Assembly: GCA_003246505.1 (NCBI GenBank)
Contig: QKAI01000052.1
Span: 1 to 5,460 of the forward strand
Length of the DNA: 5,460 nt
Reading direction: 5' to 3'
DNA from: Spirochaetaceae bacterium
GTDB lineage: Bacteria > Spirochaetota > Spirochaetia > DSM-2461
Made by a program: the position numbers and the translations under genes. Below the pieces are notes generated by a model. That model saw only the letters and a program-made list of their open reading frames with translations. It made no database searches and had not been told where the DNA came from. Of the stretch, positions 1 through 5,016 are shown piece by piece (positions within the stretch are counted from its first letter, which is position 1; the number at the start of each line of letters is the position of its first letter).

Positions 1-2
1 CG

Positions 3-731
3 GAGCAGACCCTGGAAGCGGAGAATCTGGATCTGCCGATCCTCTACGAGGACGATCATGTGGTGGTCATCAACAAGCCCGCGGGCATGGTGGTCCATCC
101 GGCGGCGGGCAATGGGACCGGAACGGTGGTGCAGGGCCTTCTCTACCATAACAGGGAGCTGGCCGAGGAGTTCGACGGGGAGGAGGGCCGGCCGGGCATC
201 GTGCACCGCCTGGACAAGGATACCACGGGTGTGCTCATCACCGCCAAGGACCGGGACAGTCTTGAGGAGCTCTCCGCCCAGTTCCGGGAGAGGGAGACGG
301 TGAAGCTGTACCTGGCGGTCATCAAGGGCATTCCCCCCCGGACACGGGGGACCATAGAAGGGTATATGGTCCGGGATAAGAAGGACCGGAAGAAATTCAA
401 TCTCACCGACGAGGACCGGGGGAAGTGGTCCTGCACCGATTACGTGGTGAGGGAGCACCTGGGGAATTACTCCCTCCTGGAACTTCAGATCCATACGGGG
501 CGGACCCATCAGATACGGGTGCATCTCAAATCCCTGAACAAACCGGTGCTGGGAGACCCCATTTACGGGCGCAAGGACAATCATATCCCCGAGGCACCCC
601 TCATGCTCCACAGCTGGAAGCTCACCCTGACCCTGCCCGGGGAGGGGGAGCCCCGCACCTTTGAAGCGCCCCTTCCCCGGGAATTCGAAGATATTCTCAA
701 AAAACTGCGGGAAGAGCGGGACAGGGGATAA
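3..731 (+). CDS. rluD: RluD-like 23S rRNA pseudouridine synthase, 5'-truncated by the window
   Basis: The enzyme isomerises uridine to pseudouridine in RNA. RluD itself modifies the helix 69 loop of 23S rRNA in the cytoplasm. The frame is open from base 3, so the first candidate start inside the window (GTG at 60) is internal: the preceding residues (LEAENLDLPILYEDDH) already match the family. Visible are the N-terminal catalytic-domain motif INKPAGMVVHP, the catalytic motif GIVHRLDKDTTG with the nucleophilic Asp encoded at 213-215, and the C-terminal motif HTGRTHQIRVHL followed by GDPIYG. About 242 residues are present against roughly 300-325 for the family, so the missing part is the N-terminal S4 RNA-binding domain. 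The family is certain. RluD rather than RluC or another paralogue is inferred from similarity to RluD around the first motif and the HRLDKDTTG form. Confidence 0.93.
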   Translation, partial: EQTLEAENLDLPILYEDDHVVVINKPAGMVVHPAAGNGTGTVVQGLLYHNRELAEEFDGEEGRPGIVHRLDKDTTGVLITAKDRDSLEELSAQFRERETVKLYLAVIKGIPPRTRGTIEGYMVRDKKDRKKFNLTDEDRGKWSCTDYVVREHLGNYSLLELQIHTGRTHQIRVHLKSLNKPVLGDPIYGRKDNHIPEAPLMLHSWKLTLTLPGEGEPRTFEAPLPREFEDILKKLREERDRG

Positions 732-768
732 ATCGGGGCCTCCCCTGATAAAAGGAGGCTCCCCCTGT
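721..768 (+). terminator. Hairpin after the pseudouridine synthase gene; possible terminator or leader structure
   Basis: A strong inverted repeat follows the stop codon. GGGGCCTCC (735-743) pairs with GGAGGCTCCCC (754-764) with one bulged T, across a 10-nt AT-rich loop. An outer ACAGGG (721-726) can pair with CCCTGT (763-768) as an alternative or extension. No U-tract follows; the next bases are CCGGTCAAAAC. It is therefore not a canonical intrinsic terminator and could instead be a processing or attenuation structure. The 3' arm contains a perfect AGGAGG (753-758). Confidence 0.35.
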
Positions 769-800
769 CCGGTCAAAACAATTTCCCCCCCCTTAATGCC

Positions 801-1490
801 ATGGCCCTGCTCTGCCGTTCCGCCCTGAACCTGAAGGATCTTTTCGAGAAGGCTCTGATGCAGCCGGCCCTCCTGGCCAGGGAGGATGGGCTCCCCCTCT
901 GCCGGGGGGAGTATATTCCGGCGGAACAGCCCGACCTGGTCCATCCCCTGGATTTCAACACCCTCTTCCTGGCGGAACTGATTCTGGGGGAGGACTTCCG
1001 CAACGTTCAGATCCATCGGGGGCCCGGGGCGGACCGTCTGACCGGGGAGGCGGGGGCGCAGGCGCTGACCGGTCAGAACCACATCTATTTCCGGGAAGGG
1101 GCTTACCGGCCCGATACGCCGGAGGGGCAGGAACTCCTGGTCCATGAGCTGACCCACGCGGCCCAGTTCGCCCGGGAGGAGCCGATCCGCTTCCGGGAGG
1201 ATCTTCTGGAGAGGGAAGGGGAGGCGGAGGGGAAGGAATTCCTGCTGGGGGGAAGGGATTGGGGCGCCCTGGAAAGGAACGGCCTCGCCGAAGAGTCCCG
1301 GGAGGAACCGGTGATCCGGGTCATCGGCCGGGCGGGGGAGGAGTATTTCCTGACAGAATCGGAGCTGGAGGAGGTCAAGGAGGAGGTGAAGCACTCCCTG
1401 GCGGACTGGCTGGATCGGGAAGTCCGTTACTATGACGAGGAGAGCCGGTGCCGGATCATGGACCGTCTGTTCGGGAATGAACCCTGGTGA
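801..1490 (+). CDS. DUF4157-type zinc metallopeptidase-like protein
   Basis: The protein has 229 residues if it starts at the ATG at 801. The segment FRNVQIHRGPGADRL (66-80) through IYFREGAYRPDTPEGQELLVHELTHAAQF (95-123) is the typical DUF4157 core: an 'xVxIHxGPxAD' strand, then 'F..GaY.P.TpeGq.LL.HELTH..Q'. The zinc-binding HExxH is H115-E116-L117-T118-H119. A third ligand could be E140 or E143 in LEREGEAEGKEF. The C-terminal third (about 165-229) is charged and acidic and I do not recognise it. No signal peptide or membrane segment is visible. Known members are often found in extracellular contractile injection system or toxin loci, but no such genes are in this window. The start is uncertain: 801 has no Shine-Dalgarno and follows a C8 tract, while the in-frame ATG at 858 has GAAGG 6 nt upstream and gives 210 residues. 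The frame is open back to 732. Substrate unknown. Confidence 0.82.
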   Translation: MALLCRSALNLKDLFEKALMQPALLAREDGLPLCRGEYIPAEQPDLVHPLDFNTLFLAELILGEDFRNVQIHRGPGADRLTGEAGAQALTGQNHIYFREGAYRPDTPEGQELLVHELTHAAQFAREEPIRFREDLLEREGEAEGKEFLLGGRDWGALERNGLAEESREEPVIRVIGRAGEEYFLTESELEEVKEEVKHSLADWLDREVRYYDEESRCRIMDRLFGNEPW

Positions 1491-1491
1491 A

Positions 1492-1521
1492 TTGACTTCT
1501 CAACTGTAATTATTCTATAAT
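1492..1521 (+). promoter_or_regulatory. Sigma70-type promoter of the toxin-antitoxin operon
   Basis: TTGACT at 1492-1497 (five of six matches to the -35 consensus) and TATAAT at 1516-1521 (perfect -10) are separated by 18 nt. Transcription would start near 1527-1529, only about 11-13 nt before the antitoxin ATG and inside its Shine-Dalgarno sequence, so the leader would be very short. The whole 49-bp intergenic region is AT-rich compared with its surroundings. Confidence 0.8.
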
Positions 1522-1524
1522 TAC
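1506..1524. promoter_or_regulatory. Perfect inverted repeat over the -10 box, probable autoregulatory operator
   Basis: GTAATTAT (1506-1513) and ATAATTAC (1517-1524) are exact reverse complements separated by TCT. The right arm and spacer contain the whole -10 hexamer, so a protein bound here would block RNA polymerase. MazE/Kis-type antitoxins of the AbrB fold are known to repress their own operons through palindromes at the promoter. That this antitoxin, alone or with the toxin, binds here is inferred from position and symmetry. Confidence 0.7.
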
Positions 1525-1525
1525 T

Positions 1526-1532
1526 GGAGGAG
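1526..1532 (+). promoter_or_regulatory. Strong ribosome-binding site of the antitoxin gene
   Basis: GGAGGAG lies 7 nt before the ATG at 1540 and fixes that start. The toxin gene has no such site, so the antitoxin should be translated in excess, as is usual in type II modules. Confidence 0.85.
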
Positions 1533-1539
1533 ACCTGCC

Positions 1540-1788
1540 ATGAATATTGCCGTGATCAAGATTGGTAATTCCCGGGGTATCAGGATACCTAAAACGGTGA
1601 TTGAAAAACTGTCCATAGAGGATCAGGTAGAGATGGATGTCAAGGATAATGAAATAGTTATAAAACCAATCCGAAGAACTCCCAGGGAGGGATGGCAGGA
1701 TGCCTTTGAGGCTATTCATCATCGGGGTGAGGATGATTTATTGATTGACGAAGCCCTGGAAACGGATGATTTTGAATGGGACTGGTAA
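1540..1788 (+). CDS. MazE/PemI-like antitoxin with AbrB/SpoVT fold
   Basis: This 82-residue protein is the predicted antitoxin of a type II toxin-antitoxin pair. It neutralises the downstream ribonuclease by direct binding and represses the operon. Residues 1-45 form a SpoVT/AbrB swapped-hairpin DNA-binding domain, with the signature IKIGNSRGIRIPKTVIEKL (6-24) followed by the strand pair VEMDVKDNEIVIKPI. Residues 46-82 are acidic and end in DDFEWDW; such tails in MazE relatives thread along the toxin dimer and mask its active site. Length is normal for the family. The stop overlaps the toxin gene by 13 bp. Base composition is distinctly low (bases 1561-1620 are 42% G+C), unlike the genes on either side, suggesting horizontal acquisition. 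MazE, PemI and ChpS are not distinguishable here. Confidence 0.9.
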   Translation: MNIAVIKIGNSRGIRIPKTVIEKLSIEDQVEMDVKDNEIVIKPIRRTPREGWQDAFEAIHHRGEDDLLIDEALETDDFEWDW

Positions 1789-2105
1789 ATCAGTATGAGA
1801 TTTATCTCATCGATCTGGACCCGACGATCGGCCATGAAATAAGGAAGACCCGCCCCTGTCTGATCATTTCACCGGATGAACAGAATCATTCTCCCATGAA
1901 AACCGTTCTTATCGCCCCCATGACAACCAAAGGACACCCCTTTCCCACAAGAATACCCCTCTCCTTCCAGGGAAAAGAGGGCTGGATCGTTCTTGATCAG
2001 ATACGGGCTGTGGATAAAATCCGATTAATCAGAAAACTGGGAAGGATACACTATCGGACCGTCGATCTGGTAAAAAGCAGAATCCGGGAATACCTGGTAG
2101 ATTAA
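1776..2105 (+). CDS. PemK/MazF-family endoribonuclease toxin
   Basis: This 109-residue toxin is predicted to cleave mRNA in single-stranded regions at a short sequence that cannot be read from the gene, stopping growth when the antitoxin is lost. Family hallmarks appear in order: the N-terminal strand YEIYLIDLDPTIGHEI, the catalytic-loop motif KTRPCLIISPDE (24-35, with R26), the APMTT strand (47-51), and DQIRAVDKIRLIRKLG (74-89, with R77 and D80). The conserved Arg and the Thr pair of the MazF active site are present, so the toxin looks intact. The start is well defined: TGA at 1773-1775 is immediately upstream in frame and ATG 1776 is the only good initiator. There is no Shine-Dalgarno, and the gene overlaps the antitoxin by 13 bp, so translation is probably coupled. 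Bases 1861-1920 are 45% G+C. Its stop overlaps the stop of the converging hydrolase gene. Confidence 0.93.
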   Translation: MGLVNQYEIYLIDLDPTIGHEIRKTRPCLIISPDEQNHSPMKTVLIAPMTTKGHPFPTRIPLSFQGKEGWIVLDQIRAVDKIRLIRKLGRIHYRTVDLVKSRIREYLVD

Positions 2106-2740
2106 ATCTCCCAATCCTCCACTTCCACGCCCAGCATATCCTCATCGGCCTCCTCCGAATCGAGGGTGTATTCGTCCAGGTTCCGGAAGGCCGGGTTGGT
2201 TTCCCTCTCTATGGCCAGGGTGCTGGGCGGGCCGTGGCCGGGGAAGATGATCGTCTCCCCGTCCAGGGTGTCGACCTTGTCCGCCAGATCCCGCATCAGG
2301 GTGGCCTGGGTCCAGCTGCTGGAGGAGGTGCCCACCCGTCCGGCGGAAAGGATGTCCCCGGTGAACAGGGTGTTCCTTACTTTGTACAGGATTGAGTCCG
2401 ACGTATGGCCCCTGACATAGAGGGGCTCCACGAGAAAGCCGCAGCATTCGAAGGGATTCCCCTCGGAGACGACCCTGGTTTTGAAACCCATCACCTCCGG
2501 CTCGGAGGCGTAGATGTCGAAATCGTAGATTTTCCGCATGGTCTGGAGGCCGTAGACGTGGTTCTCGTGGTTGTGGGTGATCAGGACAGCCTTCACGTAG
2601 TAGTGGTTGTCCTCGATCATCCGCAGGAGGGGCTCGTCGAAGCGGCTCGGGTCCACCATGATCGCCTCCCCCCCGCAGGACTCCCCGATCAGGTAGGTGT
2701 TGCTCAGGCCCACCACGGCGAAATGGCATTTCACCTTCAT
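2102..2740 (-). CDS. Metallo-beta-lactamase-fold hydrolase with atypical metal motif
   Basis: A 212-residue protein of the glyoxalase II-like branch of the metallo-beta-lactamase superfamily; substrate unknown. Visible elements are strand MVDP (28-31), metal motif THNHENH (55-61: H56, H58, N60, H61), GHTSDS (111-116, H112), FTGD (126-129, bridging D129) and FPGHGPPSTL (166-175, H169). The usual HxHxDH Asp is Asn at 60 and the usual HTPGS is HTSDS, so the second metal site may be altered. An acidic tail (about 189-212) follows the fold. The frame is open further upstream to 3085, but that part is a shadow of the neighbouring gene. The start at 2740 is supported by GGGAGGAA (2746-2753) and by the ATGA overlap with the pentapeptide gene. 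No signal peptide, so probably cytoplasmic. It is the last gene of the minus-strand cluster. Confidence 0.88.
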   Translation of the reverse strand: MKVKCHFAVVGLSNTYLIGESCGGEAIMVDPSRFDEPLLRMIEDNHYYVKAVLITHNHENHVYGLQTMRKIYDFDIYASEPEVMGFKTRVVSEGNPFECCGFLVEPLYVRGHTSDSILYKVRNTLFTGDILSAGRVGTSSSSWTQATLMRDLADKVDTLDGETIIFPGHGPPSTLAIERETNPAFRNLDEYTLDSEEADEDMLGVEVEDWEI

Positions 2741-3243
2741 TCCCGTTCCTCCCGGGTGTCCAGATAGGCGTCCTGCACGTTGGAGCCCTTGAAGTTCAGA
2801 TTGATCCGTTCGGAATGGGAAAAATCCACCCGCTTCAGGTTGCAGTCGTCCATGAGCACGTTCCTGAGCCGGGAGGAGATGAACCGGGAGTAGTAGAGAT
2901 CGCAGGATATCCAGCGGGTGTTCTCCCCGTCGATCCCGTTGAAATTCACGCTGATCAGGTCGCAGTCCTCGAAAAGGCAGTCCTTGAAGAGGGAGCCCGC
3001 CACCAGGGAGTGGGTCATGCGCACCTCGATGAACCGGCAGTTCACGAAGCGGGCCTTCTCCATGAAGCAGATATCGAAGACGCACTTTCTGAAGGTCACG
3101 TCCTCGAAGACGGCGTAGTTGATCACCGTGCTGTCTATGAGCTTGTCCTCCACCAGGCCGCCGGAGAAGTGGATGTGGCTGAAGTTCCGGTCGATCAGTT
3201 CCCTTTCGTTGAGGAAATGGTCCATCCCCTGTATCTCTTCCAT
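2737..3243 (-). CDS. Pentapeptide-repeat protein (right-handed beta-helix)
   Basis: Up to 168 residues, mostly a five-residue repeat with a bulky hydrophobic centre. From F21 to L161 nearly every fifth residue is F, L, M, V, I or W (F21, F26, V31, I36, I41, F46, F51, F56, M61, F66, F71, and on), with breaks only at G106 and R146. That is about seven coils of a quadrilateral beta-helix. Cysteines (54, 59, 69, 89, 94, 114, 134) all occupy the inward i-2 position. There is no signal peptide or membrane segment. Related folds include the DNA-mimicking gyrase-binding proteins MfpA and Qnr, but the similarity seen is only of the fold, so no function is assigned. The start may be ATG 3243 or the in-frame ATG 3225 (residue 7); neither has a good Shine-Dalgarno. 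The stop forms ATGA with the hydrolase start. Confidence 0.88.
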   Translation of the reverse strand: MEEIQGMDHFLNERELIDRNFSHIHFSGGLVEDKLIDSTVINYAVFEDVTFRKCVFDICFMEKARFVNCRFIEVRMTHSLVAGSLFKDCLFEDCDLISVNFNGIDGENTRWISCDLYYSRFISSRLRNVLMDDCNLKRVDFSHSERINLNFKGSNVQDAYLDTREERE

Positions 3244-3249
3244 AGGACC

Positions 3250-3278
3250 ATGATAATCCTGAAACGGGTAAAATGCAA
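3250..3278 (-). promoter_or_regulatory. Weak candidate promoter ahead of the pentapeptide gene
   Basis: In the 37-bp gap between the VanZ-like gene and the pentapeptide gene, the minus strand reads TTGCAT (3278-3273) and TATCAT (3255-3250) exactly 17 nt apart. Only the -10 is close to consensus. Transcription would begin near 3243, which would favour the second start at 3225. The match may be chance in an AT-rich gap. Confidence 0.3.
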
Positions 3279-3280
3279 GA

Positions 3281-4285
3281 TTACCCTTTTTTCCGGACCG
3301 GGAAGATCAGGCGCATCAGATAAATCCCCGCCGCTCCCCCCGCCGTATTCAGCATCAGGTCCAGAAGGGAGGAGTCCCGGGAGGGGATCCAGACCTGGAC
3401 CGTTTCCAGAAAGAGGCTGAAGAGGAAGACCAGGGCCAGGGAGAGAAGGCAGCGGCAGCGCTTCCGCCCTCTCAGGAGCCGGTAGAGGAGGACCCCCAGG
3501 GGCAGAAAGCCGAAGAAATTCACGAACATGTCCCACTGATAGACCCCGCGACGGAGCTCCCAGAGGCGTGGCCTCTGGAGAAAGCTCTTGATAAGCACGG
3601 GACGGCGGGGGGAAAGTCGCAGGGGCAGGCTCCGGCCGGCCGATTCTGCCAGGATCTCTCCGCCGGGACGGGAAAAATCATACTCCCAGGCCAGGCTTCC
3701 CGCGGTCAGCCTCACATCGTAGCAGGTGCCCGACCAGGGATTGCTGTCCCATATGCTGTTTCCCAGCAACAGGCGGGCGGATTTCCGGTTCGGGGGGAAA
3801 CGGAGGATCAGGTCCCTGTCGCTTTCCGCCCATGCCCCGTCCAGATAAACCCGGGTCCCCTCCGTTCCCGATTCGATGCGGATCTCCCGGATTCCCTCCC
3901 CCTCTCCCAGGGGAACGTAGAGCTTGGGGGTCCGGCGGCGGTTGTTGAAATCGACCCCGTTCATGATGACCAGGGATTTGTCCCACTGGCCGACGACCAG
4001 CTGGTTCCAGCTGTTCCCGTCGTGGATCAGGAACAGAACCTGAAAGACGGGGCGCCGGGGATAGTCCGGGCGGACCCGCATCTCCAGGGCAAAATCGACA
4101 TCCCCGTCGGGAAGGGTTATCCCCCGGTCCGTATAGGCCACGGAGCGGGTTCTGAAGGTCAGTCCCCCCTCCGGTTCCCAGGAGAGGTTGTTCGCCGGGT
4201 CGTAGCCCTTCCGGGTCAGGCCGGCGTAGAGCATGAGGGGGAGGATGATCAGGATCAGGAGGAGGAAGGTCCGGGAGATTCTCAT
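3281..4285 (-). CDS. VanZ-like membrane protein with LamG-like extracytoplasmic domain
   Basis: 334 residues. An N-terminal hydrophobic segment (7-22) is a signal anchor or first membrane helix. Residues about 38-215 look like a concanavalin A/LamG jelly-roll: many short beta strands, with TRVYLDGAWA (144-153) and the C-terminal CYDVRLTAGSLAWEYDF (188-204) typical of such domains. Residues 250-328 carry the VanZ pattern: D252, NFFGFLPLG (256-264), then E294-x2-Q297, PSRDSSLLDL (301-310), N313 and G316, over three predicted helices (253-270, 278-298, 306-327). VanZ gives low-level teicoplanin resistance in enterococci, but most VanZ-domain proteins have no known role. The globular domain would face outside, between helices one and two. 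The start at 4285 overlaps the permease stop as ATGA and has GGAGAG just upstream. A 37-bp gap separates it from the next gene. Confidence 0.85.
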   Translation of the reverse strand: MRISRTFLLLILIILPLMLYAGLTRKGYDPANNLSWEPEGGLTFRTRSVAYTDRGITLPDGDVDFALEMRVRPDYPRRPVFQVLFLIHDGNSWNQLVVGQWDKSLVIMNGVDFNNRRRTPKLYVPLGEGEGIREIRIESGTEGTRVYLDGAWAESDRDLILRFPPNRKSARLLLGNSIWDSNPWSGTCYDVRLTAGSLAWEYDFSRPGGEILAESAGRSLPLRLSPRRPVLIKSFLQRPRLWELRRGVYQWDMFVNFFGFLPLGVLLYRLLRGRKRCRCLLSLALVFLFSLFLETVQVWIPSRDSSLLDLMLNTAGGAAGIYLMRLIFPVRKKG

Positions 4286-5016
4286 GGGGCTCTCCAGGGG
4301 CAGAACCGCCTCTCCGAAAGGTTCACCAGCTCCATGAGGAGGTAACCCGCCGCTCCCAGGAGGGCGATGCCCCCGTACATCTCGGCGTAGGCCAGCCGGG
4401 ACCAGGCGTCCATGATGTACCAGCCGATACCGGAGCGGGAGGCGTAGGTTTCGGTCAGGAAGAGCACGGCGATGCCCGTGCCCAGGGTCAGGCGGACCGA
4501 AGAGAAGATCCGGGGCAGGAGGGCGGGCAGGATCAGATGGCCCAGGCTGCTTAAAAAGCCACCGCCCAGGCTGCGGAAGGAGTCGAAGTAGTGGGAGTCT
4601 ATCTCCTTCACCCCGTCCAGGATGTTCAGGTAGTACTGGAAGAAGACGATCAGGGAGACCATGAAGATCTTCGAACCGTTCCCCAGGCCCAGGAAGAGAA
4701 TGACCAGGGGCAGAAGGGCGATTTTGGGGATGGGGAAGAGGACGTACATCATGGGGCTGACAAGGCGGTCGAAACTGCGGCTCCGCCCGGAGGCGATGCC
4801 CAGAACCAGGGCGGGGACGAAGGCCAGGATCAGGGCGCAGATAACCCGGAGGAGGGAGATGGCGATGTGACCCGACAGGGCCCGGAAGGCGGAACCCTTC
4901 AGGAGCAGCCGGGCCACCTCCGGCGGGGAGGGGAGGAAGGGCTGGCGCACCAGGGAACTCAGGGCCTGCCAGAGGAGAATCAGGATAAGCAGGGAGATGA
5001 GACGCTTTCCCCTCAT
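4282..5016 (-). CDS. ABC transporter permease, SsuC/TauC/NrtB type
   Basis: 244 residues, the usual length for the single permease of nitrate/sulfonate/taurine-type importers, working as a homodimer in the inner membrane. It begins with a helix (6-22), then FLPSPPEVARLLL (27-39), which matches the family's 'LPsP..v...L' opening. Other helices lie near 52-75, 87-110, 116-133, 178-192 and 211-231. PIPKIALLPLVILFLGLGNGSKI (95-117) is a strong family signature. The EAA cytoplasmic loop that contacts the ATPase is at about 144-170 (DSFRSLGG, then LILPALLPRIF). The substrate cannot be predicted: homologues carry sulfonates, taurine, nitrate, cyanate and thiamine precursors. Start 5016 overlaps the ATPase stop (ATGA) and is preceded by GGAGAGG. 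No solute-binding protein is visible downstream; it may lie upstream of the window. Confidence 0.93.
   Translation of the reverse strand: MRGKRLISLLILILLWQALSSLVRQPFLPSPPEVARLLLKGSAFRALSGHIAISLLRVICALILAFVPALVLGIASGRSRSFDRLVSPMMYVLFPIPKIALLPLVILFLGLGNGSKIFMVSLIVFFQYYLNILDGVKEIDSHYFDSFRSLGGGFLSSLGHLILPALLPRIFSSVRLTLGTGIAVLFLTETYASRSGIGWYIMDAWSRLAYAEMYGGIALLGAAGYLLMELVNLSERRFCPWRAP

Noticed and set aside
60..62. GTG at 60 as the start of the pseudouridine synthase
   Set aside because: Family-conserved residues continue upstream in frame to base 3, so the gene begins outside the window.
796..828. Small open frame (11 codons including the stop) from ATG 796 overlapping the start of the metallopeptidase gene
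   Set aside because: No Shine-Dalgarno and no conserved feature; a leader peptide cannot be argued from this alone.
1510..1722. Minus-strand open frame opposite the antitoxin
   Set aside because: It is opposite the well-supported MazE-like gene, with no recognisable motif.
2741..3085. An N-terminal extension of about 115 residues on the metallo-hydrolase frame, starting at 3085
   Set aside because: It overlaps the pentapeptide gene in another frame, its sequence is low-complexity Arg/Gly/Pro-rich without fold features, and the start at 2740 has a strong ribosome site and an ATGA junction.
2815..3420. Plus-strand open frame of 201 codons opposite the pentapeptide gene
   Set aside because: Composition is Val/His/Glu/Gly-biased with no recognisable motif, and it crosses the boundary of two well-supported minus-strand genes.
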